Positions 49,986-62,994 of a stretch of DNA of 64,000 bases are shown piece by piece; the first letter of the stretch is position 1; the number at the start of each line of letters is the position of its first letter. The stretch covers positions 23,476,001 through 23,540,000 of the forward strand of contig AP031354.1 in NCBI GenBank assembly GCA_037833965.1. The letters run 5' to 3'. The position numbers and the translations under genes were made by a program. The notes beneath the pieces are model-generated. The model did no database searches, had not been told where the DNA came from, and worked only from the letters and a program-made list of their open reading frames with translations. The stretch is from Marchantia polymorpha subsp. ruderalis. Taxonomy: Eukaryota > Streptophyta > Marchantiopsida > Marchantiales > Marchantiaceae.

Positions 49986-51750
49986 CATCTTAGTGATGGG
50001 TAGAGTCTCTACATTGGGCATTTTAAAAATAGATGCATAATATTATTAATTTCAAATTTTTTAGTGACTAATATCAACATTATTTTTTGAGTAGTTTTAG
50101 AATTTTTTTTTTCCAAATGACAGAATAGCAAAATGATAGAACGAAAAACTTTTATGTGGCTGAACAACAAAACGATTTAATTTATTAGTAGATTTCGTTG
50201 GTGGACTGGGTTCATTGTTTCCACGTACAACACTTGTTGAGTGTGACTTCTCAATGTTGAAATTGAAAAATAACCTTTTTAATATGTCACTGATTGATTT
50301 TTCTTTTGAAATAATTTTTCCAATGTAAAAAATATGATATGTTGCGCACCTTGAAGCAATAAAACAGAGATATTATGTTTTTCATGTTTAAATACAAGCA
50401 AGAATCATTCGCTTGATTGTAAGTAATCTCACCAATCTGCTGTTTGTTACATTAAATCATTGAGAAATCAAGAATCATTAAGATAATGGCAAGATACATA
50501 TCAGAAGAATTGCTTCAATGGATCAAGGACTTGGGATTTAGGCAAATCGGAACAAAATAGATACCCTCGCCTGATTTTATCAAGAGTAACGGGTTGAGAG
50601 AAATTTATTTAAATCTGAAATTTTTTATGTCGAGTTATTTTTATGAAAAGTTGTCCGGTTGAATCTGATCGAATAAACTTCGCATAATACTCTTTTTCTA
50701 TAAGATTTCGTTGAAATTGAATCATTACTATATAAAATTGATTACAATCTATACAGTGTCAGTCTTGGACTTTTTTTAAACGATGATGCCCAAGCCTCTG
50801 CTAAATTGGCATTTGCCAAATTTGTCATAACTTAGTCTATTATGGCATCAGCCAATTTTTATTTATGACACTAATTTTAATTTGCTTGAATTGCTTATAA
50901 TGTATGCTTACTAGAGTGACAATATCATTAAAGAAGATATATACTCATCATTCTCTTAGGTAATCATGGAGAAATCACCCTCCACACACATAGTTTCAGG
51001 ATTCACAATTTGGAAAATCTAAGTTCAAAAGTAATCCATGTTTCATCAAATTTCACGGATTCTGGCATTTGATCCACTGTTTTGCAAAGTATATTTTCTC
51101 TTTCTCATTCTATCAATGAATACATTCTCAATTTTGAGATCAAATAAAAGGTAGTAGAATTGTGTCAACTATGTTTACGTTATTATCCAAACACAATTGA
51201 TATAGGACGCAGCAAAATGAGTAGGATAGTATTCAAAGAAAGTTCGTTTGACGTGTAATTACAGAGCATGATATTCACTCCATATTTGCTTTAAAGTGTA
51301 GACTTTCAAGATGTTTTGATTCCAGCTCTAGTCAATGTGGAACCTTAAAGTATTTTGTGATTCTAGCCGGACCTTCGCTTCTGTTCGATTATTTTTTTTC
51401 ACCTCTCATACTTGGCAAAAAGCTACAAAACCCGATGTAACGACACAGAAAATCTTCGGCCCATAGTCAAGTATGTGAGAGAGAGATTAAATGGCTTTCT
51501 TTGAAGACATTTCATCAACGTCAACAGCGAAGAAGAGAGAACAAAAACGTTTTAATAATGACCAAGAACGAAAGGAGACTTGGATTTCCATTCTTATTTA
51601 TGGCATCACGCCAAAATTATTTTTGACAAATATGGCATAGCACCCCCAAATGCCATATTTGAAGAGTCCGGATGATGCCTGATTTCATTAGGGATATGTG
51701 CTAATATGGTTAGATTAGGCACAAATAGGCATATGCCTAATCTACAGAGT
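49986..51750. other. Third AT-rich block with a palindrome
   Basis: A perfect 11-bp inverted repeat (TAGATTAGGCA and TGCCTAATCTA, 51711-51744) sits in a patch rich in GGCAT/ATGCC words. Similar words recur at about 50790-50860. Around 50360-50395 the text (AATAAAACAGAGATATTATG, TTTTTCATGTTT) resembles the end of the 41-42 kb repeat (about 42110-42150), suggesting a dispersed family. Confidence 0.45.
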
Positions 51751-53775
51751 CTATTCCTCATGTCCTGCTGAGGACTTGAGGAATTCCGGCTCTATACGGC
51801 TGCCGCCTGCAGGGAGGAGGGAGGGATAGAGAGAGAGGGTGCATGATGAGCCTGAGCCGGAAACTTGAGCCTGACTTATGCACATGTTTAACAGGTCGAC
51901 TTAGTTCGAATAATTAGAGGCGACAGGAGTATGAATCGGCGGATCAGTCGAGAGCCGACACCGGGACGTAAGAAGTTTGCCGGATCGAGCGAGCGACATT
52001 CGTCGTCGGAGAGGTGAAACTTCTCGCCGAAGCTGGAGGAGAGGGAGGGACGGTGTGGTTAGGGAGCGAGTGTGTGAGTCAAAGGGGGAGGGAGAGACCA
52101 CGGGTGCGCTTTTGGCAGGGGGGTGTAGGATTGCGTCGGATGATCCGGACAGAAGGGAACCCACTTGTTGTGGGCGAGGGGCGGAGTTTTAATATTAGGG
52201 ATCGCGGCTGGCCATGTGTCCGGAGCAGCTCGGTCCTCAATGTGCGCGATGACGGTGTTCTAGCTGGCCTAAAACATTCACCTCTGCTTTCTGTTGATTC
52301 CGGAAAGTGGATGAGGTATGGGGCTCATCATTGTTTCGGTGATCATAAAGGAAACGAAAAGCAGTTGGAGAATCTTCCGAAATAGTCAGACGAGCTCGCT
52401 CGCGAGGCGCAGAGTTCGAGTCGTCTAGAGCCTCGGGCAATTTTGACTTCTTTGACGACCGGAATTTTCTGCCAAATGTGTTAATATTCTAATAGCTGGA
52501 TATTGAATTCGGAACCTGGAACCCGGTTGTCGGGCATGTGATTTCCTTTTTGTTCCCATTGTATTCTTCCACTTTCGCCTGCTGATATTTTAGTGCAGAT
52601 TTTCGGGGGACCAACCACCGAAGAAAGCCTGTGCCCGCGACCACGTCTGAAATATCGGACGCAAAGTCGCAATCCAGCCAACCAACGGAAGTAGTCGCAG
52701 GCGCAGGAGAATTCGAACGAGTGGTACCCCTCGTACTTTCCAGCGGATGAGCAACGGCGTCCAGAGCAGAACAGCGAATGAGGCATGGAGTTCCGAATTT
52801 TTAACATAATTTGCTGGGACGCCGGTGCAACTGGGACGACTGCGGACTCAGAATTAGGGCTCGCGAGGGGCCCGCCTGTTGGTTTGGGAAAGATGCCCCT
52901 GCAGCTCGATAGGACGGATGACAGATCTGGAAACTGTTGTGGCAGTGTAATACAGCCAGGTGCTTACTCCTGCTTGAAATCGTGTTGCATGGCTATGCGT
53001 GCAATTATGCGTAAACCCCTCGTCGTGCAAGTGGCAAGCTTTTGGTAATGTTTCCTAATATTTAGCTGTGACTGCCATGAAACACATTTAGACGGAACTG
53101 TTCTGTCTTAAATCCTCAATCCCTAGGACGCCACTTTATGAGAGCTGTTCTTCCAAGTGGATCCTGGAGCGAGAGCATACCATTGGGGAATGTTCTGTAA
53201 ACCCGGTACAGAAGCCTCGCTTTGTGTGCACAGGCCTTTCAACTGGATCCCAGCGATCAGCAAGTGGCTAAACTTTGTCGATCGTCGTAGTTCATTCGCA
53301 TAACCGAGTCATTGCTTCCGTAGCAGAGCATGTTTTATTTAACGCCAGTCCTGGTCTTCCCCGGAGAAGACTCTTCTTATTCCGCATAAGCACGAGGTAT
53401 CATCTTCCTCGTGTGCGTTTTATTCTTTTCCCTTTGAGCAGTTCCTGTGAACTGGATCTAATGGCACCACTTGACAAAAGTGAGATCTTGCACAGGAACT
53501 TGCTATCTGCCAAGAGAATCATATGTGCTTAAAATATCATTTTCGATACTTGAGCAACTACTTTTCTCCTGCTGTTTGAGCTTGGCTACCAGCTTCATGA
53601 CCGAGAGTCTGTGGTCAGTGAGTCATTCGTACCAAATCACAAGGCCTTGATCCAGGTGAGCATGCCAGGAGTAGGTTAAAGGTGATTGTGCTTTTCGACA
53701 CTAAAACGTGCTCGCTGAGTAGTTGGGTCCTGCTGGAGATCTCAAGCATTGTTCTAATGCACTTCTGGCATCAAG
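51751..53775. other. Gene-free stretch
   Basis: Short ORFs on both strands (for example plus 52785-53048, ATG-initiated, Cys-rich C-terminal part) show no recognised motif. No RNA gene or repeat was seen. Confidence 0.4.
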
Positions 53776-55715
53776 TTAAGAACCACATTCGGCTGGAGCA
53801 AATCCCAAACGTTTCTGCTGGCGATCATACAGCACATGGGCGTTCTTCGTTTGATAATTTCTGGTGATGGTTATTGCGTCATCGTTGATCATGGCCAAGC
53901 AGAGGTGCCCCGCTTCGTCGACCTTCACAAACAGGTTATCTGGCGGAATTTTCGTAAGCAGCATCGATGAAGTGGAAGGTTGCATTGGGCAACTTTGGGT
54001 TTTGAACACCAGAAAGGTTGTAACAAAGTTCAAATTCAAAGTCAGGGTCACAAGATGGGTTGACTTGAGGATAATCCATCACCTCTGCTACAGCTTGAAC
54101 TACTGTTCTTAAAAAGTCCACAACCCATGAAGAGTGTATGTTGTACCAGAGTCGATCATTGTTCCGGGGTTCTGAAGTGCCTCACTTGGTATGTCCCAAC
54201 TTTTTTCCTTCGACATTCATCCCTGTGAGGTGCAGCAGGTAGGGAGGGAGTCATGCTGAAGCTCTCCTTGTAGGTGGCATATACGAAGTGAGTGTAGCGC
54301 ATTCTGCTCGGACAAACACCAGAGGGCATCATGTCAGTCCAGCAATTTTGGGCTTCTTAGACCTTTTGAGTGAGGGTTTATCGTTAGATTTGTGTTCGGG
54401 TGATGACTCTGTAGACGATGCAGAATTTTATGTCTTGCGTTTTTTTTCCTAATGCTGTGATTCTCCAAATCCTATGTGCAAGAAAAACCTAATCTCATCT
54501 ACAGAACATGGACCGTGTGAATGATGCAGTTGTCTAGTCACTCTGCCGTGAATTTTGCAAACCCTTTCAGAAAGGGTCTGGTCTTCCTCTGTGTTCAAAG
54601 ACTGATCAGGCTGGACATTATTTTCTTCTTGGATAGACAAGGAAACCAAGTCAGATGCATCCATTCTCAGAAGTTTCTTCTTGACCTCGAAAGGAAAGGT
54701 AGGTGGAGCTCTGAACTGCGAAATGGTAGAAAGAATACTAACTCTCTGTAGCGGGCAACAGCTCCTTCTCCAAAAATTATTTCACTAGCTTTGGATCCTC
54801 TTTCGGTGAAAGGCACAAAACAGGTGGAGAACTTATTGCTCAGGGCTGAAACCTAGCTGGTTTGGAGATTACTCCGGTCCCTGTACCAGGCCCACGAGTC
54901 CATCTGGCTCTTCTAAGGTGCCCTAATTTCTGTGTCCACAGCCGAAAGTAACCGAAAGCGAAGTTGTTGAACTTTGACTGAGATCCGATGCTGATGGTAA
55001 GAGTGATGATCTCCAGAGATACACTACCTCTGGTCTTCAAAGAATGCCCACAGCTCATGTTGTATTGGCAGTCCCCTTCCGATGAATCCTCACAGGGAAA
55101 ACTGTTAATCAAGTCCCGGCATCGTTTATGGTCACACTTGAGAGTGTGGTAGGACGACGATGTAGACGGATTGAACAAAGCAGTCGGCTGCTTGAAGCAC
55201 GGATCCTCGGCACATGATTTGCACTGCACCCAGGTGAGGTCGCTTCCTGTACCCACAATGGCTATGAACTTCTGAGGAGGGCTTCCTAACGTACTCGTAA
55301 AATGCTGTACTCACTTTCTGTGCGCCATTGGTGACTCGTGTGTTGTTTGAGCTGACAATAACGAGTCTGAAACTACTCTGTTTTCCATTTTTGAAGGCGT
55401 TGTGCTGCTCTATGGAACTTCCCAAACTCAGAGAAATTCTCTGCCAACGATTAGTCGGCCTTGTGGAGTGTGCAAGATGGATTATCTCGAATCGGACATA
55501 CGGATAATCTCGAATCTTACTCCAGGTTCAAGAGCTACAAGTAAATGGACTTCCCCGGGCACGAAGGCAGCGACGAGGAAGACAGCTGCTTGAACCCAAC
55601 GAGAATAATTCGAATGCGCTAGGGTTTTACGATCTGCTGCTATTAGAAACGGGGAATGTCGAACACCTGAAGCCAGCCAGACAGGCCGTTTTGCACAAGG
55701 TTTGAAGACTTTCAA
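53776..55715 (-). pseudogene. Plant A1-family aspartyl protease (CND41/nepenthesin-like), decayed
   Basis: Secreted or plastid-type pepsin-fold protease family. Read downstream on the minus strand: a hydrophobic leader (VQAAVFLVAAFV) and LEPGVRFEIIRM (55482-55715); a propeptide-like stretch with a stop; then LGSPPQKFIAIVGTGSDLTW and VQCKSC (about 55210-55290). The first active-site motif is GTGS instead of DTGS, so the catalytic Asp is lost. Next come FNPSTSSSYHTLKCDHKRC and FNNFAFG. A frameshift and two stops interrupt FGCGHRN and DGLVGLVQGPE. ALSNKFSTCFVPFTERGSK and IIFGEGAV lie near 54720-54845, and LLHLTGMNVEGKKL near 54200. The second active-site motif IDSGTT is intact near 54160. After another shift come FELCYNLSGVQNPKLPNATF, then PPDNLFVKVDEAGHLCLAMI and HVLYDRQQKRLGFAPAECGS at the end. 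At least four lesions make function very unlikely. Confidence 0.88.
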
Positions 55716-56894
55716 AGTTGGATTGTAGTGTACTTATCGGCCGAATGAGTTTATTTAAGTCCAAGGTGTTCACTTGGTGGCCGACAGAAGGCCATCGAAG
55801 GTCATACGGGCGTACACTTCACCTAATTCACTGGTGTAGATTACCTTACGGTTCTCAAAAGGTTGCAGAAGACGGCGACATTCTCATCGAAGGAAACAAG
55901 TCTGTAGTGCATCGCTGGCACGTGAGACTAGACACCGGAGGAGATTCTAACACGGACTTGCGTTTTGTAACCTCCACCAAACACAGGGAGTGATTCACCA
56001 GGACGTTTATGAACGATTTCCAAATCAGAGGCCCTAGTCAGAAGTACTCCAGATCTCCACATTTGCAAGTTTCAACCTCACCATCTACTTTCTTCACGTG
56101 TGGAAAGTTGGTTAATCTCTGCTGGTTCTCACTTGCGTGCCCGATCATCTATCAATAAAGATCGACAAGCAAATATCCAGTCTGCGATGCTGCCGAACTT
56201 CTGGACCTGAAAATACGAAGCGTATTTATCTGCATAAGATAAACTGAGGACTCTTCAGAATATAAGTTTTTTCGTCGGTATATATAAACGATGAATATGT
56301 ATAAAGTCGATGCATATAAACGATCAAATCAAATGATCTGATCGTTTTGCTTCTTGTCACTAGCAGGGTCTATGCACAATATAGATATTAAAGGCTTGGT
56401 GGAGGTGCTGCAAGAGGAGAGTGTTGAAAACAGTGATTATTCCCTTGTCATTCGGTAGGGTATGTTCGCAGGATTTTGCTGATTAGGGTGGGACATTCAT
56501 ATTTAAGCCCATGAGGATAATAATCCGGTGTTACTTCGTAGGCCGGAGACAGTTATATGTAGAAGCGCAAGGATCATATCTCTAAGTATCAGCGCATCAC
56601 TTTGCAAATAGCATCTCATGAGAAGGATAACCCTGTAAAGTGTTGGGATGCAATTTGCAAATGGCCATCTTTATAAGAAAGTGTAGTTATGCTCGGCATC
56701 GACTAAGAATTTGACTAGAACATTGTGGAGAAACTATTGGACTCCTTATCTAGATGCCTGGCAATGAGGCCCAAAACATATGCAGGCGGGAGGAAACTTA
56801 GGTACCAGTTGTGATACACAACTGACGATATGACGATGCATTTTACCTCGAAGCTTTCCTTTACCAACAGTTGGTATCATAAGGATGCTGCTCG
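55716..56894. other. Intergenic, no gene seen
   Basis: This is the flank between the protease pseudogene and the secreted-protein gene. CGATCAAATCAAATGATC (about 56320-56338) is a small inverted-looking motif within an AT-rich patch (56270-56350). No coding feature was found. Confidence 0.4.
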
Positions 56895-57524
56895 CTACTT
56901 AACAGTGAAACGAATGCAATCATCTTGAGGACCACGCTGAGCAACTGGCAAGACGAGGCTGTTGTGGCTGAAGGAAGCGGCCGTGCTGCAAAGCCTGTAC
57001 TTTCCAGGAGACAGGCCTTCGTCAACGGAAGCGAACAGCCTTTCGTCGCCATCGGCAGCCGTATTAAGTCCTTTGAAGAAGTCGAAATCCGTGGCGGAAG
57101 GCACTAAATCTCTGCCCCGTAATTTCTGGACGACGATGTGAGCGTGGCCTTTGATGAGGCCATCTTTGTTGAGCTGCTGAGAGGATGTGTAGTACTGAGT
57201 CTCGGGATCACTGAAGAAGCCCGTGTCCAAGTTCATCATCTTGACAATCACTTGAAACGCCGTCCTCGCTGGAATTGTGGCACCACTCTGGGGCTCGAGA
57301 ATCAGAGTGGAGGTCATGTGATCTCTGGACGGGATTTCTCCGAGCTGCGTGGTGCTGCAAGTGCCTTGATCGGACTGCAGGTTCTGCTTGCCATCTGCCC
57401 TCTTCAGCGAGCTTTTCTTGCACACTTGACCATCTGGCGATCCGGACAGTGAGTTGTCCGCGAAGGCGGCGTCCACCGTCAACCCCAGAGTCAACACAAC
57501 TACGAGAACTGCGTCCAGCCTCAT
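56895..57524 (-). CDS. Small secreted protein resembling a fungal family, intronless
   Basis: A 209-aa ORF with ATG at 57524 and stop at 56895-56897; the frame is open further upstream but without ATG. Residues 1-22 form a classic signal peptide (LDAVLVVVLTLGLTVDAAFA), so export is expected. The mature part has four Cys (35, 56, 179, 203), likely two disulfides. The core begins near 64 (IPSRDHMTSTLILEP), followed by NLDTGFFSDPETQYY (99-112), GHAHIVVQKL (126-135), FFKGLN (149-154), GLSPGKYRLCS (170-180) and PVAQRGPQDDCIRF (193-206). From memory these motifs, in this order, are typical of small secreted proteins of ascomycetes and basidiomycetes with no assigned enzymatic role. I know of no flowering-plant counterpart. 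The coding region shows no intron or lesion. Transfer from a fungus is inference and needs a search. Contamination is unlikely in the middle of a contiguous plant sequence. Confidence 0.85.
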   Translation of the reverse strand: MRLDAVLVVVLTLGLTVDAAFADNSLSGSPDGQVCKKSSLKRADGKQNLQSDQGTCSTTQLGEIPSRDHMTSTLILEPQSGATIPARTAFQVIVKMMNLDTGFFSDPETQYYTSSQQLNKDGLIKGHAHIVVQKLRGRDLVPSATDFDFFKGLNTAADGDERLFASVDEGLSPGKYRLCSTAASFSHNSLVLPVAQRGPQDDCIRFTVK

Positions 57525-57980
57525 GATGCTGCCGCCTCGAGCTCGCAACACCCAATGAACTTTCGGAGGAGCCTCTGAGTTCCTGCAAGTCAAGCAGTTC
57601 ACAGGCGAGTGAGTTCATCACTATTCTATGACACGAGAGACTGAATCTTGACTTTTGATTTTGAAATTATTTGAAGCTGTTGGGATTGATCTATGGAATT
57701 CAGCAAGCCGTTCAAGGAGTGGTTACCTGCTGCAGCACTACGGACGAGATTGAGTCCACCGTTGAAAAGCAAGTCCGTGGAGATGAACAATTACGAACCG
57801 GAATTCCAATCAGGAGGCAGCTGAAGATCGATCTCTGAGGAGATATTGGAGACTCAAAAGAGACTTCCGATAACGCTTCACTTCCCGATAACGCTTCGAC
57901 TCGTTTCGTCTGCTCGATCGTCAATCACAGTTGTCGGATGATGATGAAGTCAGAAGATCGACCTCGCAACTTATACTCCA
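57525..57980 (-). promoter_or_regulatory. Upstream region of the secreted-protein gene
   Basis: On the minus strand a TATA-like GTATAAGT lies at about 57970-57977. Between it and the ATG there is a donor-like CAGGTAACC (about 57720-57728) and an acceptor-like CTTGACTTGCAG ending near 57583, so the 5' leader may carry one intron of about 140 bases. This is suggestive only. Confidence 0.25.
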
Positions 57981-60680
57981 GCTGGTGACGATCAGGGACG
58001 CGCAGGTGATGTTGCTCCACCACCGTTCGGACACGCCCATCGCTGAGGACGAAGGAAGTTGAGTGGAGAGAGTGGGGCAGTGGAGTCAAGGCGATTCAGA
58101 TCTGTAGGGTTGAAGTTGTAATCTTCTTTTGAAGCATTTGGACCGTACTGATGATTGAGGCCTCATGGGCTCATACTTCGCCTTCAAATGAGAGCTGGAC
58201 TCGGTTCGAGCCTTTCACTTCCGCGGAGTGGGAGGGAGGCTGGGTGACGACATGGCCGAGAAGAGATACTGGAAAGAGTTATGAGCGTAGCTTATTTGGA
58301 CTCACACGGTCATAATTGTGGACTCGAGGTGAAAGGTGTGCTGAGTGGAGAATGTAGCAGCCGCAATTTCGCTGTCATAGATTTTAAATTTTGATTACCT
58401 GTCATTAAATCCCAGATCGTGTTCAGAACTCACACATGTACGACAGGATCCTCGGACGACATTCTTCTGAATGGCAGACTGTGGTGACGCTCGTGAGGTC
58501 AGCTCCGATAAAGCCTAGTGAGTGTGTCGGTACAGCTGAAACCGGCGTGACGTTCTGGCGCCCAGTACTCGAAAATAAGGAAGCAGTCATTTGGATCCAG
58601 ATGCTGGATCTTAGTAGGCTCTTTGATACATCGATCAATGGTCCTTACAGATGAGCTTGAAGTGAAGCAAGATGGTTTACTTCTCTGGGCCGACAGACAG
58701 ACAGCCTGATGAACGGAAATGCTGCAATTTGAGCAGATGCTGAATGCGCAATGTCCGACAATACTCTTGACTGGCCTATCAAACTGGTTTCATTCCCGTG
58801 ATCCATAAACAAGACCTAAATCGAGGATCGACTTCTTGCTCGTCATCTGAACTTCTGCTTCAGTTTCGAGAGCCAGATTACCTCAAACAACATTCCATTC
58901 TGTCGATGGTGAACTCCCGAAGCAAAACGCTTACAGCTGTGGACTTGTATCGAACCTTCTGTTCGCCCTCAGCTCCTGTATTCTGATGTACAGGCTAGGA
59001 TTACAACCTTCAGGAGTAGGAATGTGAGGGAGGATGCTCAAGTCCACAAAGAAGATAAGGGGACAGAAATATGTTTGCGTCTGGCGCATATGTTTGAGAT
59101 CAGGAAACCAACCAGGGGATGCCATTGACAGGAATGCAATGTCCTATGGCAATCACACGTCTGAATGTAAAGAACACAACTTGTTGGGCATCTGAGCAAT
59201 GTTACGATATATTCGAGTCTTTGGGATCTATCATATGTTGCTACAAACAATTGAAAGCTACACATTCACGATTTCATCGGACAGCTGCAGCTTTTGCTTA
59301 TTCTCGTAATGATAGTCTCTTCTCTCAACCCCGATTCAAGTATTTGTGAGCTTGACAAACTAGTTAGAGATTCAGATTGCAGGTCGAAAAATTCACAACA
59401 CTCAGAGTTACAATGCAAATCTTTAAGCAACTCTGATCCTAATCAAGTACGTTCCTGTTCGAGCCAATGACGCCGAATTTAGCTGAGTTATCTAGAAGAC
59501 ATTACTTCCTCAAAGTCGATTTCTCTCAACATTTACAGCTTTTATCAATGTAGTCCAGCGGGGAGTTCATAATATTAGGCTCTCAGATAAACTTCCATTA
59601 CGTCGGAGGGTGGTGTTTCAAGCACCACTGTCCCGTCAGCAAAAGAGGGATTGGCCTTTTATATATGCGTATAGACTTCGTTGTTTCGTGAACAACTGTC
59701 TCCTGATGTACTGGTGAATTCCGTTTAAGTTTTAGATGCTATGTGAAAATTATGTTCTATCCCATTCAATATGTTCTGGTCATGGGTTTTTCTTTTACCG
59801 ATGAATCTAATCTCATACCAGAATGTAGCAATTTATACTCAGTGTGACTGTGACTACATCACTGCAGTAAGCCTAACAAGACTTCGTAAACAGATCTGAT
59901 GTTCCAAGATTAAATTTCACCCAGGAGTTTACAGTACCTCCTCATCACAAACTATTGAGGATGACCAAACCATTAGTTCTGGTGTAATGGACGACTCGAC
60001 AGAAGCAAACTTACTACAAGAGGAATTTTTTAAGATGGCGGATGGTGGTAGTCTAGCCCAGAGAATCAGCTATATGCCTACTCACAACATGAACACCAGA
60101 CTAGCATGATATGCTGTAAGTACTCATCATCAACTCTCCCATCATCTTCAAAATCAGCTTCCGCATACACGTAGTAGCTCCTAAGTAGATCCAATCATAG
60201 ATCCTGAATATTCACTTGACACGATCAGGTTTCAAGCTCTTACAATCTGATGAAGCAATGGAATGGAATGAAAATAATGGATCAAATTTTGCATTCTCAT
60301 GACAGATAAATGACGCCCGGTTCTTCGAAGCGTTAACTAAATTTAGTTTACAGAAACTTTGTTTTCATCTCTAGTGTTGGAGGTCACTGTGAATTCATTT
60401 GCTGAGATCCCACATGCCACAACAAGATCCTACGAATTTTCGACTTGTACAAATGATGGGACACACATTCAAGCACACAGTCTATTGTCATGGAATATTT
60501 AGTGGTTACGTAAGTATTTAAATAATCAGACCGGTAGAGGGAATTAACTTGTTAAGGCTCCTCGCACATAAGTTTCGCTAAGTATGGGGATTGTTGTTAG
60601 GAGATCCAGGGTTATGGAGTTCGAGTTAGTGCCCATGACTTCAACTAAAGAACTGCGAATATCATGGAGAGTAGTTAATG
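57981..60680. other. Gene-free stretch
   Basis: Open frames are short. Two opposing frames cover 58423-58654, neither with a recognised motif. No RNA genes or repeats were noted. Confidence 0.4.
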
Positions 60681-62994
60681 CGATAATTTATCAATTTTAA
60701 ATTACAGAGTGAATTTGGTACAATTACAATATGATTTTTTAATATAATTTTTCTGAAGAAAGTTAATCATTTTTTATACACTTGAATTCATATATAGTGT
60801 TTTTTAATTTGATCTAATCAGCGTTTATGTTGTGATATAATATGTATGTATATAAAAAAAATGAAAGTCATGAAAGTCTGGCTGATTATGACCTTGTGAG
60901 AACAAAAAGGGAAGGAGCGATAATTAGTAATGAAAGAACCGATAGGTTTTACTTCAATCATGCATAACACGATCAATCAAGAATAAAGTACCTATTGTGA
61001 GGTTCCTAGTAACCTAGTAGCTCCACGTTGAACATAAAAAACCGGTTAACTTAAACCGCAGTCGATATCCGGTTTAGGGCTCTCTTGCTTCAGAAGATAG
61101 CAAGAGTTGGCAGTGGTAGTCAGTATAGACGATAGTGAGGCTTTTGTTAACCAGGTACTGCTCCGCAGTTGATTGATCCAATGATGTTGACCTGACAAAC
61201 TTATACCGCGTTAGCCGCCCTTCTGTGAACCGGGTAACTAACCAGCAGTCGATCTCCGTTTTCATCCTACGTGTGTCCACCTGATTCTACCGCGTTCACA
61301 GGTGCCCATCTTTTGAGCCGGAACGTAGTAGCTGCCCGTTGAAACGAGTGATTAAGGTCCAGTAATGGGAGATCTTTCGCTTACAGTAGGGAAATTATTA
61401 ATAACATCACGACCCACATCGTGCAGTTTGGCTAAGACCTTGCCTCCTTGATGATGATGATATTATGATATTATATTGATATATGATGATGACAACTTGG
61501 TCGTATGAGTCACAAGCGCTACCACCGCTATGCCAGAAAAGTTTCCCAACTAGGTTACCAAAATCAAAGATGACGCATACTTTGGACATGAACATGATAG
61601 AAGAACCAACTTGAATTCAAAGATTTCACTAGCAACTTGCGTTTATTGTAGTTTTCAATAGTTCACCGCCCTTCGTCTAGTTTGTATGAAAGACGAAACC
61701 TTACAGTAATTTCATTTTTCAATGAACTAAGTTGAGGAGAGAAAGAACAATATAATGATCAATGCAAATTTATCTAAGTCTCTGGCTGTGAATTTTTCTA
61801 TATTGTTGTTGGTCTTGTAATTGAATACTGAGAGAAGTGGAATTCTCATGCAACATAATGTTTACACAAAAGTTATCATTCCTTGTTGAGGTTATTGAAT
61901 CCACATACACAAAACACAGAGAATTTTATGGCATACATCTTGTTGTAACTACAAAGCAAAACTATGTTATGACATGGAGATTACAAAAAGATGATGTTCA
62001 GTTTAGTCTTTCGAGCTATTGTAATGAAGATGATATTTGAAGATAAGGTATGTATATCAGTTGAAACGTTTCAAATAACTCAAACTTGTATTGACTTTTT
62101 AGGATGAGAAAGTTGATACGGCCTAAAGGAATATGTATAATCTAAAGTTGGAATTTGATGCAAAGAATTTTTGAGAATTCTAAATTGCTTTGTTGGCACA
62201 TGAATTTTTTGGTTGAAATAAAATCAAAAAAATTCATGAATGAAGTGAAATCCTCAATGGTAAATCCATTTTCAATCTATTTTCATCGCAATGAGTTTTA
62301 AATATCATAAAATTAAATATAATAAAATTTATGAAAAAATTTATAAATTTTTAATTTTGATAAATGAAATTTGATATTTGATAACTTACACAATAATGCA
62401 GATAAATGAGCACTTTGATGATTGCTTTCGTAATCAAAAAATTTCCATCAGTGAAGTGTTACTTATTTTTTTTTAAAGTTTTGAAACTGACTGCATCCAA
62501 GGCTTGGCATTTGTGGTGAACTTTATACAAAGAAAGAAAGAAAGAAAGAAAGAAAATTATATATATATATATTACATGAAAAAAAATTCATAAAAAAGAA
62601 AAATTGTAAGCTAATTATTTGTTAAAAAAGAATTGATGACATAAACGTGCCAATAGTCTATATGCCGGGGGTTTGACCCACTCCAATAAATCTGAGTGTA
62701 CATTGGAATGGCCAGAATAAGAATATTGTAGGTTACAAAAATGTCTAAAAGATTCTCAACAACCAAACATTCAAAGTTTTATATTTTCGAAGCTAATCCT
62801 TGCAACACTAGTGCTAGTTTTGAGTTGTTTAACTTGACACAACAACTTCTAGGAGGTTTGGAAAAATCACTCATGATACTGAGTTGGGGTGCTTTAGTTG
62901 CATAGTTTATTGCCATTTCATTGATTAGTCCAAGTCAATGCTCGACTATAAGTCTCTTAAATTTTCACTACTTAAGGTTTAAACGATTGAGAGT
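60681..62994. other. AT-rich block with GAAA and TA microsatellites
   Basis: AAAG units repeat about seven times at 62529-62556, directly followed by a (TA)n run to about 62572. Degenerate related words (GCAGTCGATATCCGG and GCAGTCGATCTCCG) occur at about 61057 and 61244. No gene was seen. Confidence 0.6.

Noticed and set aside
57208-57621. 137-codon alternative minus-strand frame over the secreted protein
   Set aside because: Shifted shadow; it lacks the signal peptide and conserved motifs of the chosen frame.
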